A stretch of 42,732 nt of DNA from a virus: the IMG/VR virus record IMGVR_UViG_3300045972_000485, positions 1 to 42,732 of that record. One strand, given 5' to 3'. Position numbers and translations under genes: made by a program. The notes under the pieces are model-generated. The model ran no database searches. It was not told the DNA's origin and was given only the letters and a program-made list of their open reading frames with translations. Positions 23,253 through 31,463 of the stretch are shown piece after piece. The number at the start of each line of letters is the position of its first letter. The stretch's first letter is position 1.

Positions 23253-23267
23253 CTATAATCATTATAG
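23253..23267. promoter_or_regulatory. perfect palindrome CTATAATCATTATAG between divergent genes
   Basis: A perfect 15-bp palindrome containing TATAAT on the plus strand and TATAAT-like on the minus strand, centred in the gap between 23221 and 23299. It may give a -10 box to both divergent genes or be an operator. No clear -35 boxes. Confidence 0.5.
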
Positions 23268-23298
23268 GTTCAATAATTAACACAAGGATGTAAGCCAT

Positions 23299-23727
23299 AT
23301 GAGAACGATTCTCATCGAAAAAAATGAAGACTTTAAATTTGATACAGATGCCCAAGCCACGCTTAGGATCAACTCACTTTTATTGCCTGACCTAATACTT
23401 GAAGGAACAAAGCTTCTTAGTTACCCATTTTACGTAAAGCCGATTTCTGGGGATCTAAGCGGATTAGATATTAACTGTAGATTAACACCGGAAATGATTT
23501 CTCGTGGCGTCATATTACTAGGAGCGTATATCGATGGAGATAATTTGTGTATTGGCATTAATGGTAACTGTAGAATTCCCGAGGATATGGATGCTTTTAG
23601 AGTTTCTTTCTTTGAACGGATTCAGATTAGATCTATTCAGCCCCCTCAAGCCGCTGAGTTTCTAGTTAATACATTAAAAGAGATGGAGCAGTTAAAGAAA
23701 CCAGCTCCTAAGAAAGGAAAAAAATAA
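23299..23727 (+). CDS. hypothetical protein with dUTPase-like beta pattern, 142 aa
   Basis: The stretch LTPEMISRGVILLGAYIDGD then NLCIGINGN recalls the core of trimeric dUTPases, and the preceding LILEGTKLLSYPFYVKPISG is beta-rich, but the catalytic residues are not clearly present. It may be a structural protein of that fold. Lys/Pro-rich C-terminus. Starts the tail-assembly block and overlaps the next start by one base. Confidence 0.55.
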   Translation: MRTILIEKNEDFKFDTDAQATLRINSLLLPDLILEGTKLLSYPFYVKPISGDLSGLDINCRLTPEMISRGVILLGAYIDGDNLCIGINGNCRIPEDMDAFRVSFFERIQIRSIQPPQAAEFLVNTLKEMEQLKKPAPKKGKK

Positions 23728-24101
23728 TGGAAATATCATCATCATTCGCCTTAAATATTATTGGGACAGATACTCAACAACCATTTACTGGAACATTTAA
23801 AGTAAAAGCTTTGCTTACCCGTAAAGAACAATTCCTTGCGGATCAATACCGCAGAGATCTTCTAGGCCCAAATCCTGAAGCAGCAATGCCTCAACTAATT
23901 GGTGAAGCATTCATGATGGCCCAATTAAAAGTGCGCTTACTTGAATCCCCTGATTGGTTCAAGAACTCTAATTTTGGATTAGATCTTTTAGACTCAAATA
24001 TTACCCCAACAATTTTTGAAAAATGTATGGCGGAAGTAGATAAGAAAAAAGAAGAATTTAAAGCGTCGGCTGACGTAGCGGCGATAGGAATGAAGTCGTG
24101 A
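23727..24101 (+). CDS. probable tail assembly chaperone-like protein, 124 aa
   Basis: Position, upstream of the tape measure and after the tail module, matches the tail chaperone that guides tube length. Sequence begins with a short beta section (FALNIIGTDTQQPFTGTFKV) then helices (KEQFLADQYRRDLLGPNPEA, GEAFMMAQLKVRLLE, KKKEEFKASADVAAIG). No frameshift signal that would fuse it to the next gene is seen. Its stop overlaps the next GTG start. Confidence 0.6.
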   Translation: MEISSSFALNIIGTDTQQPFTGTFKVKALLTRKEQFLADQYRRDLLGPNPEAAMPQLIGEAFMMAQLKVRLLESPDWFKNSNFGLDLLDSNITPTIFEKCMAEVDKKKEEFKASADVAAIGMKS

Positions 24102-24325
24102 GCCCAATAACTTTCGTTCGTTGGTTAGAGGGGTACTTAGAAGATCGTGAGCTTAATCAGACCTCAGTAGAGAAGATTAAGTCGAAACTGAAAGAAGTCC
24201 AAGAAATACTTCCAACAACTGGTGGATGGATACCTCGAGATATTCAGCCATATGTTAGCCCGTACTTCACCCCAACAATTACTTGTTCAGGAAATAATGG
24301 AGACTCTAATGTGTTACCTCGTTGA
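24098..24325 (+). CDS. hypothetical protein, 75 aa
   Basis: GTG start overlapping the stop of the previous gene by four bases (GTGA), a coupled arrangement. The first 40 residues are helical (VRWLEGYLEDRELNQTSVEK), the rest Pro/Gly-rich (PTTGGWIPRDIQPYVSPYFT). It overlaps the next gene's start. Role unknown, probably part of tail assembly by location. Confidence 0.55.
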   Translation: MSPITFVRWLEGYLEDRELNQTSVEKIKSKLKEVQEILPTTGGWIPRDIQPYVSPYFTPTITCSGNNGDSNVLPR

Positions 24326-24497
24326 TAAATATTCCGACTTAATCATTGAAGTCACTCCCTATACTATTGACCCTTTTATTGAGTTTACTTTCCCAAGTGG
24401 GCAAGTCGTTACGTTTGGTGGCGAACATTATAAGAAGTTTGCTCAGCATGGGCCCATGATCCAAAAACTGGATGATGAATTCGTGTACTTGGATTAA
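24309..24497 (+). CDS. small protein, 62 aa
   Basis: MCYLVDKYSDLIIEVTPYTI, then DPFIEFTFPSGQVVTFGGEH and a C-terminal KLDDEFVYLD. I chose ATG at 24309 for its GGAG six bases upstream; ATG at 24297 is four codons earlier with a weaker site. Beta-rich, no membrane helix. Part of the compact run leading to the tape measure. Function unknown. Confidence 0.55.
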   Translation: MCYLVDKYSDLIIEVTPYTIDPFIEFTFPSGQVVTFGGEHYKKFAQHGPMIQKLDDEFVYLD

Positions 24498-24498
24498 G

Positions 24499-24954
24499 AT
24501 GGATTCAGAGACTTTCCGGGCCATACAAGTTTTAGCACTGCAGGCGATAGAAGATCCCCAATATGAGGACTTTTATCGCTCTGTCTGTCGTTGGTTCAGT
24601 GAAAAATTCTCTACTTCATTACCGACTGTTGAAGAGATGGCAGATCAATATGTCCTACGTCATTACTATGAAACCGTTTATGGGGAAGTAAAGGATGCTA
24701 CTGGGGAACATGCAAAAGATAACTACGAAGCTTTAAAAGCCTCTGTCCTCCAAACAGAAGTAGAACAGACTGAGGCAGAAATAGACGACGATGCTTGGGC
24801 CAAAGAGATAGCGGATGAACTGGCAAAACAGACCTCTCAAGCAATCTCTAAGACAATGGCCGAAATTGATGAGCATATCAAAACTATTCAAAGTGGCGAA
24901 ATAATGGATGAATTCGCCAGCGATGATTCAGATGACGAATTTGATGATGAATAG
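24499..24954 (+). CDS. acidic protein before the tape measure, 151 aa
   Basis: Residues 5-60 (IQVLALQAIEDPQYEDFYRS then VCRWFSEKFSTSLPTVEEMA) and DQYVLRHYYETVYGE form a conserved-looking helical domain that I recall from tail-region phage proteins. The C-terminal half is very acidic (ASDDSDDEFDDE). The ATG at 24499 follows the previous stop by one base; a longer frame to 24472 has no site. Role likely in tail assembly, not proven. Confidence 0.6.
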   Translation: MDSETFRAIQVLALQAIEDPQYEDFYRSVCRWFSEKFSTSLPTVEEMADQYVLRHYYETVYGEVKDATGEHAKDNYEALKASVLQTEVEQTEAEIDDDAWAKEIADELAKQTSQAISKTMAEIDEHIKTIQSGEIMDEFASDDSDDEFDDE

Positions 24955-24961
24955 CCAAAAA

Positions 24962-24971
24962 ACCTAATATT
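24962..24971 (+). promoter_or_regulatory. candidate late promoter (ACCTAATATT) for the tape measure
   Basis: Exact ACCTAATATT seven bases after the previous stop and 32 bases before the ATG at 25004. Confidence 0.65.
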
Positions 24972-25003
24972 CTAACTAAATCCTTTCAATAACATAGGTT
25001 ACT

Positions 25004-27310
25004 ATGGCCTTAAAAATCGAATTTTCCGCCTCATTTAGAGATTCCGAAACCACACTCAAGGTTTTGAACGAACTTAACAAAGAGATGCATGCTCTATCAG
25101 AGAGTGCTCAAGGTGTTGGGGGCTCGGCAGCGAAAGCTTTCGAGGAAATGAAGCGTCAGATCGGTGAATTTGAAAAGTCGACTTCAGCTGTAAAAGGACT
25201 GAAAGATCTTAATAAAGAACTTGCTGAGCTTGCTGGTATGCAATCTGGTATGCAGAACTTTGGGCGTTCATTTAGTGAATTAGGCAAAGCGATGAATCAG
25301 GGTCTGGGAATGGCCACTGATCAATTAGTCAGTAACTTTAAGCAGAAGCTTGAAGGTCTGAAGGTTGAAGCGGATGATACGGCGAAAAAGCTACAAGACT
25401 CACTTGGTAAGCTAGATGATACTCTCCTTACTAAACAACAAAGAAAACAGCATGAAGGCGAAGCTAAACAATATTCTGTAACGCTGGCAAAACAGCAAGA
25501 AGATATTAAAATAGCTGAACAGAATCTCATGATGAATCAGCCCCGAGGAATGTTGGCCGGTGGCTCTATCGCCAGTACGCTAACTAATATTGGAACTTAT
25601 GGTGCCGCAGCCGGAATCGCCTCACAAGGGGTTCTACGATTTGGTGAAGGTATTCATGAAGCTTCAATGTCTGGGGTTCGAGCGAATATATCAAATCGAT
25701 ATCTACAAATGCAGGCAGGTGAACAAGCCGCTGCAGGCGATCCAACCCTTGCATTAATGCAACAAATGGGTGTTGGTGAAGAAGCTGGATATCAAGGATC
25801 TGCTCTAAACTATTTCGATAAGGCCCGAGGGTTCTTAGGTGGAATGGGAGTTATTGGCGGACTTGCGACAGCGGGTGTTGCCGGAGCTTCATTAATGACT
25901 GGGGGATTGGCCCTTGCACCCGGTCTCGCATTATTAAGTGGTCTAGGTGTTGCTGGTGGATCTCTTGCGAGTTATCGCTCGGGTGATGAAGCTGTAGCAT
26001 CAAGACAACAAGAACTCCGTGGCTTCGATATGCAGACATACTCGAAGATCTGGGGGCCTGGCCAACAAAGGTATCAATCGATTTATGACAGTCAAAAAGA
26101 CATGCTCATGAATCAGGGTGATACAAAAACTCTTTCAACACTTGAAGCTTTAAATGGAGCCGGAATAAGTGACCGAAGAGCATTACCAGTTATGGATCAA
26201 ATGGATCTATACGGAATGCCATTGGGTGGGGAATATAAACAATCCACATTCAAACACTACGATGAAAAAACCGGTCAATATATTACTGATCGTTCGAAAT
26301 ATGCTTCAGTAGATAAGACTCAGATTTATAAAATTCAGCAAGATCTTGGTTTAGGCCAAGGGGCGATGACTGAATTGATCCGTCAAGGTGGTAGCGATAA
26401 TACTGTTAAGTCCCTCGACTTGGCCCTTGGAAGTAGTGATTTAACTAACCGTAGAGCAATGTCATCTCTCGCAGAATCATATGCCCAAATCACTGGTAAA
26501 AGTGCGACAGGTTTCGCTGAATCAAGTGGTGCCTATAGTACAGTGAATGCCGCTGTTCAAGCAATCAAAGGTGGGAACTCAAATATTAGTGATATCGATG
26601 CAGCAACTGCAGCTGGACAAGTCGGTAGTAAAGTTCAATCAATGTACAATAACCCAGTTTCTTTATTGGGTAGTGCGATTGATAACAATATGATCCAAAT
26701 GGGTGTCAGTGATCCAACGGCTCGTCTCGCTATTAGACGTGAAATGGAAGCTGGAAACTTTGATCGAGCAAATAGATTAATTGCTGGGATTACTAAGCGT
26801 TCACCGGAAGATGTTCAAAAAGAAATTCAGGGAACTAGAACTCGTGTCGCAGAAAATATGAAGAGTGTTCTTCAGTCAGATCCAAATACCGAAGCAGCAT
26901 TTTCTAAAGAGGGAATGAGTGTTGCGGGTACATTATTTGGGGCCGATGCAAAAGGTGCCCAACTTGGACTAGATAAGGCCATGTTCGGTGCAATTGAAGG
27001 TAAAGGCGTAATCACTGGTAAGGCAGCGACGGATGGGAAACAATTAACTGCCGGTGAAGTTATCGATTCGGCTCAAGCAGTAAAGGGCGGAACTGAGCTT
27101 CAAGTAATTCGTGAAACAACTGAAAAATTAGGTCAAAATATTTCCAATGTTATCGGGGAAAGTTTCCGTAAACTTGGTGATCAAATCCTTAAAGACGCTC
27201 AAACTGCTAATGCGAAAACTGAGTCGAAAAGAGCCGAGATGAAATCTAATAAGGTTACTCCTAGATCAAGTCAGGATGATTACGCAAACCAAAGAACTGG
27301 TTCGTACTAA
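25004..27310 (+). CDS. tail tape-measure protein, 768 aa
   Basis: Sets tail length and sits in the tube until DNA ejection. Long alpha-helical N-terminus (about 1-170: ETTLKVLNELNKEMHALSES, KLQDSLGKLDDTLL) followed by Gly/Ala-rich hydrophobic helices near 180-215 and 275-320 (GVIGGLATAGVAGASLMTGG), then a mixed C-terminal part. These features and the position before hub genes are typical. At roughly 0.15 nm per residue the tail would be near 115 nm, a rule-of-thumb inference. Late motif upstream. Confidence 0.82.
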   Translation: MALKIEFSASFRDSETTLKVLNELNKEMHALSESAQGVGGSAAKAFEEMKRQIGEFEKSTSAVKGLKDLNKELAELAGMQSGMQNFGRSFSELGKAMNQGLGMATDQLVSNFKQKLEGLKVEADDTAKKLQDSLGKLDDTLLTKQQRKQHEGEAKQYSVTLAKQQEDIKIAEQNLMMNQPRGMLAGGSIASTLTNIGTYGAAAGIASQGVLRFGEGIHEASMSGVRANISNRYLQMQAGEQAAAGDPTLALMQQMGVGEEAGYQGSALNYFDKARGFLGGMGVIGGLATAGVAGASLMTGGLALAPGLALLSGLGVAGGSLASYRSGDEAVASRQQELRGFDMQTYSKIWGPGQQRYQSIYDSQKDMLMNQGDTKTLSTLEALNGAGISDRRALPVMDQMDLYGMPLGGEYKQSTFKHYDEKTGQYITDRSKYASVDKTQIYKIQQDLGLGQGAMTELIRQGGSDNTVKSLDLALGSSDLTNRRAMSSLAESYAQITGKSATGFAESSGAYSTVNAAVQAIKGGNSNISDIDAATAAGQVGSKVQSMYNNPVSLLGSAIDNNMIQMGVSDPTARLAIRREMEAGNFDRANRLIAGITKRSPEDVQKEIQGTRTRVAENMKSVLQSDPNTEAAFSKEGMSVAGTLFGADAKGAQLGLDKAMFGAIEGKGVITGKAATDGKQLTAGEVIDSAQAVKGGTELQVIRETTEKLGQNISNVIGESFRKLGDQILKDAQTANAKTESKRAEMKSNKVTPRSSQDDYANQRTGSY

Positions 27311-27330
27311 CTCAATCTATAATATAACAT

Positions 27331-29925
27331 ATGGCAATAGAATTAACACCCGCTCCTAGATATATCGTGCATGCAAACAGCGACCTTGACAGTGAAGGCG
27401 ATGGATTATTTCATTCAACTTCCCCAAGCTGGCTAGTTTGTTTCGTTCCATTTGATGAACCGGCTTCGTCATATACTTCCTCATTATCAGAGGCCATGAA
27501 AGTCAAGAAGCCAATTGTTGTACAAAACGACTGCATTAGCGTGTCGGTTAGTAGACCAAAAGGTAGCTTCACAAAGACTGCTTCATTATCAATGAAGATA
27601 AGTGACGTCTTTTTTCAAAATGCTATTGCGACAGGTGATAAAGTTTTTATTTGGATGAGTAACAATCAAGAAGATATGGATCTCATCGCTGGTAGATTAA
27701 AAGGTGAAGCAAAAGGCTCATTAAATGATTGGTCTTCAGGTTTAAAATTTGAAGGTCGAGTCGTTAATATTGGTTCAATGGATGAAATGGCCATTAATGG
27801 TCAAAGAACTTTAGTACAAAGTATTTCATGCCAATCATTCGTCGAATTATCATCATCGCTTTACCATACATACTTACAACGTGGGGCATTAGACTTATTT
27901 GCCAGCACCCCATCTGGGGCCACAAGCATCACTAATGCTCAAGTAGTTGAACAAAAGTTCAATGACCAAGCTTTAAGAAATGCTCTCGGGAATACTGCCC
28001 TACATTTCTTTGATATTTTTCAAACTGGTCAGGCTCAATCACCGGATCATATCATTTCGAATCTCATCATTTTAACAATGGGTGTTCCAAACGATAAACA
28101 ATCAATCAATATTATCAGTGGAACAAGTCAGCAAACTGCGCTTGGTACACCAAATGATGCAATTAGAATCCCGAAAGAAGTGGCCACAATTCTTGGTAGG
28201 CCTAAAGCTACATACTTATGGGAAACTTATAATTTTTATCTAGGTAGACAAAAGTACGGGAATAAAGGCGGGGCGATCTGGGAACAGTTCAATCCAGAAA
28301 TCGATGAAACAAAAATCGACACTAAGAATCCTACAGACAACGTATTCTATTTCTCCCCATACAGACTAAAAGGTGTCGTGCCTTATATTCCGCCTGCATG
28401 GAATAACACCCCTATTTGGAGTGTTTGGAATCAATACTTACATCCATTACTAAATGAGATGTACACTTGCTTACGCATTAACCGATACAATCAAATCCTC
28501 CCATCAGTCGTAGTAAGAGAGCAGCCATGGTCAACCGGGCTATTTAATTATTTACAGAATGGTTTACCGATGAAAGATATTCAGACATCGGACAATTCAA
28601 CTGATAACAGTAAGAATAAAACGAAAGGTGCTAAAAAAGGTGCTACTCCAAAGAAGATCATTTTAAAAAACAGTGAGCCAATGCTCACTGAGAATCTGTC
28701 TCGGACTTTCTTCCATAATCTTCCACGCTGGGTGCTGGATAACTCAATGGTGCGTGCCGTTGATTTATCATGCAGCGAAAGTGACCGAGTAAATTTCATC
28801 CAAGTCTTTAGTAAAATGGCCGGATACGAAGCTCTCGGAGCAGATCCTTCCTCAACTGAAAGCTTAAAACATGGGCAATTAAATGCCGGTAACTTTGTTA
28901 TTGATCAAAAAGATATCCAACGTCATGGACTGAAAGCATTCGTCGCAGAAAGCGATTACGATTCATTGGCGAGAACTGGGAAAGATGTTGGAACATTAAA
29001 GGCCGCAACTTTAACTGGTGCTAAGGATTCAAATACCGCCCGCTATATCGGGAATAAAACTGTTCAATACAAAACAAATGATAATACCTCTGTCTTATAT
29101 AAAGGCGGGAGTAGGGCATGGAGAAATAATAATCCGGGTAATATTCGGATTAGTGACTTCTCTATCTCAAAAGGTGCCATTGGTAGTGAAGGGGATTTCG
29201 CAATCTTTCCTACATACGAAATGGGTTACTCAGCGATTGGTGACTTGCTTGCAGGCCCAGCGTATAATAACTTAACGATCTATCAAGCGATTCGTAAGTA
29301 TGCACCACCAATTGAAAATAATACCTCGTCGTATCAACAACAAGTAAAGAAATATACTGGACTGGATATTAACCGCAAGATCTCTTCTTTAAGTGCCATC
29401 GAACTCACTAGAGTATCAGATGCGATTCAAAGAGTTGAGGGTTATACAGTGGGAACTACCGAAGAAATTTCGGGAGTTGAGTCAACAAATTTCACTGTTG
29501 AAACTAATACTAAGAACGATGACAAATCTGCTCTCGCTGGATCATCGTCTCCATTATGGGCAAAGATCCTGGCCGACTGGAAGTTCAATGGTCATCTAAA
29601 ACTGAAAGGTAATATTCGTACTGTGGGAATCGTTGAACCAATTTGCGAAGGTGATAACGTCGAAGTAAACGGAATTGTTTTACATATTGATAACGTAACT
29701 TTCCAAGGAAGTTTGGGAGCTGATGGTAGAAAATCATTCAGTACATTCTTGAGCGTATCAAACGGAATAATGGCCCATAACTTAAACGAAAAAGATGCTC
29801 CTACTTATCCGATCCATTTATCAATTAGACCAGAATCATTAGACGTTCGAGGTTATACAGAAATCCAGAACAGGGTCTACGATGAGAAACGTGATTCTAA
29901 CGGTGAATTAATCGGGGGTGCTTAA
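27331..29925 (+). CDS. baseplate hub protein with embedded lytic domain, 864 aa
   Basis: Begins with beta-rich hub-like sequence (IVVQNDCISVSVSRPKGSFT, GRLKGEAKGS-type) as in T4 gp27-like proteins. Residues about 590-690 contain RAWRNNNPGNIRI, GDFAIFPTYEMGYSAIGDLL and YQQQVKKYTGLDI, a pattern typical of virion peptidoglycan-cutting domains with the NNPGN motif. The last 120 residues are again beta-rich (VEVNGIVLHIDNVTFQG). Probably joins tube to spike and carries a lysozyme-like activity that opens the wall during infection. A TATAAT at 27318-27323 lies seven bases before the ATG, with no ribosome site. Confidence 0.8.
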   Translation: MAIELTPAPRYIVHANSDLDSEGDGLFHSTSPSWLVCFVPFDEPASSYTSSLSEAMKVKKPIVVQNDCISVSVSRPKGSFTKTASLSMKISDVFFQNAIATGDKVFIWMSNNQEDMDLIAGRLKGEAKGSLNDWSSGLKFEGRVVNIGSMDEMAINGQRTLVQSISCQSFVELSSSLYHTYLQRGALDLFASTPSGATSITNAQVVEQKFNDQALRNALGNTALHFFDIFQTGQAQSPDHIISNLIILTMGVPNDKQSINIISGTSQQTALGTPNDAIRIPKEVATILGRPKATYLWETYNFYLGRQKYGNKGGAIWEQFNPEIDETKIDTKNPTDNVFYFSPYRLKGVVPYIPPAWNNTPIWSVWNQYLHPLLNEMYTCLRINRYNQILPSVVVREQPWSTGLFNYLQNGLPMKDIQTSDNSTDNSKNKTKGAKKGATPKKIILKNSEPMLTENLSRTFFHNLPRWVLDNSMVRAVDLSCSESDRVNFIQVFSKMAGYEALGADPSSTESLKHGQLNAGNFVIDQKDIQRHGLKAFVAESDYDSLARTGKDVGTLKAATLTGAKDSNTARYIGNKTVQYKTNDNTSVLYKGGSRAWRNNNPGNIRISDFSISKGAIGSEGDFAIFPTYEMGYSAIGDLLAGPAYNNLTIYQAIRKYAPPIENNTSSYQQQVKKYTGLDINRKISSLSAIELTRVSDAIQRVEGYTVGTTEEISGVESTNFTVETNTKNDDKSALAGSSSPLWAKILADWKFNGHLKLKGNIRTVGIVEPICEGDNVEVNGIVLHIDNVTFQGSLGADGRKSFSTFLSVSNGIMAHNLNEKDAPTYPIHLSIRPESLDVRGYTEIQNRVYDEKRDSNGELIGGA

Positions 29926-30752
29926 TGTTTAGCGGTTTATTTTACGGAGTCGTTGAAGAAGTTTACGCCCCAAATCATATCCATAACAGATCCAAGGTTC
30001 AATATGAATACAAGGTTCTTATTACCCATGATGCTTACAGTCAGATGCCGACTCATTGTACTCGCATGGACTCTTATGGTTCGTATCACAATTTTGAAGA
30101 TGCGATCCTTGCAAAAGGCTACCGAGTATTAGTGCAATTCCCTCGTGCAGAAGGAACCATTGGTATCATTATTGGTGGGATCAGAACTACCGTTAATAAG
30201 AAGATCGATTCAAATGAAGGCTACTTTTATCGCCAACGCTTCAATGAGATTGAGACATACATCAACAATCTGGGTACGTGGCAAGTAAAGAGCGATGATG
30301 GCCCATCAATGACTTTAACCAAAGATAAGATTGTTTTAGATGATTCAAAAGGTGACAAAATCACCGTAGATAAAGTTACTAAGACGATTACGATGGAGTG
30401 TCAGGATTGGAATGTTATTGTCCGAAATAATGTAAATATTCAAGTCAACAATGATGCCGTAATCAATGTCACAAACAATACAACTGTCACAACCAAAAAC
30501 TTAGTCGCTAATACTGAAAATGCTACGATCAATAGTAGTCAAAAAACGACGGTGAATAGTAAGCAAGATGCTACCGTTAATGCCCAAAAGGTTAACGTAA
30601 ACGCAAAAGATTCAGTGAATATTAAGGCGGGGAAAGTGAACCTGAATGGTAAAAATTCTGGTGTAACAACGGCCAATAGTCATCTTGGGGTAATCGATTT
30701 CATCACTGGAATAAGTGTCCAAGAATCGAAAACGGTTTTTGGTGACATCTAA
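29925..30752 (+). CDS. baseplate central spike protein (gp5/gpV-like), 275 aa
   Basis: An OB-like N-terminal domain (about 1-95: YRVLVQFPRAEGTIGIIIGG) is followed by a T4 gp5 C-terminal or gpV-style repeat from about 155 to 245 (TNNTTVTTKNLVANTENAT, VNAKDSVNIKAGKVNLNGK), which forms the intertwined beta-helix needle. No lysozyme domain here; that role may be carried by the hub. Start overlaps the previous stop (TAATG). Confidence 0.82.
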   Translation: MFSGLFYGVVEEVYAPNHIHNRSKVQYEYKVLITHDAYSQMPTHCTRMDSYGSYHNFEDAILAKGYRVLVQFPRAEGTIGIIIGGIRTTVNKKIDSNEGYFYRQRFNEIETYINNLGTWQVKSDDGPSMTLTKDKIVLDDSKGDKITVDKVTKTITMECQDWNVIVRNNVNIQVNNDAVINVTNNTTVTTKNLVANTENATINSSQKTTVNSKQDATVNAQKVNVNAKDSVNIKAGKVNLNGKNSGVTTANSHLGVIDFITGISVQESKTVFGDI

Positions 30753-31453
30753 TGGCCATCAATCCAGTGGCCTTCGAAGCCAAAGTTAAAGAGCTTTATA
30801 CAGCAAAAATTGTCGGCCTTAGTGGACAGAACCCTTTTGCCCAAAAGAACCCCTCATATTTAATCGAGTTCATTCATTCAATAAGCAATACCCTTGCAAT
30901 GGACTGTCTACAAATAACTTGTGTAACAGTTGATGCTGGTATAGGTGCTGCTCCCCCAATGCCGGGTGTCGGTATTGGTAAAATGACGGTCGTAAATGAA
31001 CCCCTACTTGGTCGCATTTATACCAGAGTAAGGGAAGCAGTTATCCGAGAATTTGGGAGAACTGCTCATGAAGCATGGCCGCCGACTGAAGGATCGGGGA
31101 TTTACTTGCGGGCAATTCTTGAATCATTCACTCAAACAACTACAGATTTCTACAATAAGAACCTTACAATCGCCTCTGTACATCCCTTCGTTTACACCGG
31201 GGCGTATAAGGTCACAAATGGTGGTTTTTTAGCTCCTCAACCTAATATTATAGCATCAGACATTATGGGGAAAGCCCCCTCTCTCAAAGGTCGGTTCTGG
31301 CCAATATTCGTTAAAGCCTTTGCTGATGGGTATGTCGAATATATTCAACAAGATCTCACTGGAACAGGTGCGATCACTGGTATTTGTGTCCCAAGTGTTG
31401 CCCAAGTATGTGGTTTACCCCTTCCCGGTGCAGGTACTGGCACAATAATTTAA
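30752..31453 (+). CDS. baseplate-associated protein, 233 aa
   Basis: N-terminal helices (NPVAFEAKVKELYTAKIVGL, LIEFIHSISNTLAMDCLQI), a Gly/Pro loop (GIGAAPPMPGVGIGKMT) and a C-terminal Gly/Cys-rich tail (ICVPSVAQVCGLPLPGAGTG). Position between spike and wedge proteins points to a baseplate subunit. Not a family I can name. It contains one internal copy of ACCTAATATT at 31240. Start overlaps the previous stop by one base. Confidence 0.65.
   Translation: MAINPVAFEAKVKELYTAKIVGLSGQNPFAQKNPSYLIEFIHSISNTLAMDCLQITCVTVDAGIGAAPPMPGVGIGKMTVVNEPLLGRIYTRVREAVIREFGRTAHEAWPPTEGSGIYLRAILESFTQTTTDFYNKNLTIASVHPFVYTGAYKVTNGGFLAPQPNIIASDIMGKAPSLKGRFWPIFVKAFADGYVEYIQQDLTGTGAITGICVPSVAQVCGLPLPGAGTGTII
31240..31249 (+). 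promoter_or_regulatory. internal copy of the late motif (uncertain)
   Basis: Exact ACCTAATATT inside a coding region, 214 bases before the next gene. Codons spell QPNII, so it may be chance. It could also give extra transcripts of the wedge gene at 31464. Confidence 0.3.
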
Positions 31454-31463
31454 GGAAATTTTC

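Noticed and set aside
24040-24105. Programmed frameshift between the chaperone-like gene and the 75-aa gene
   Set aside because: The A-rich stretch is not a proper slippery heptamer in frame, and the target frame is closed by TAA and TGA just before the GTG start.
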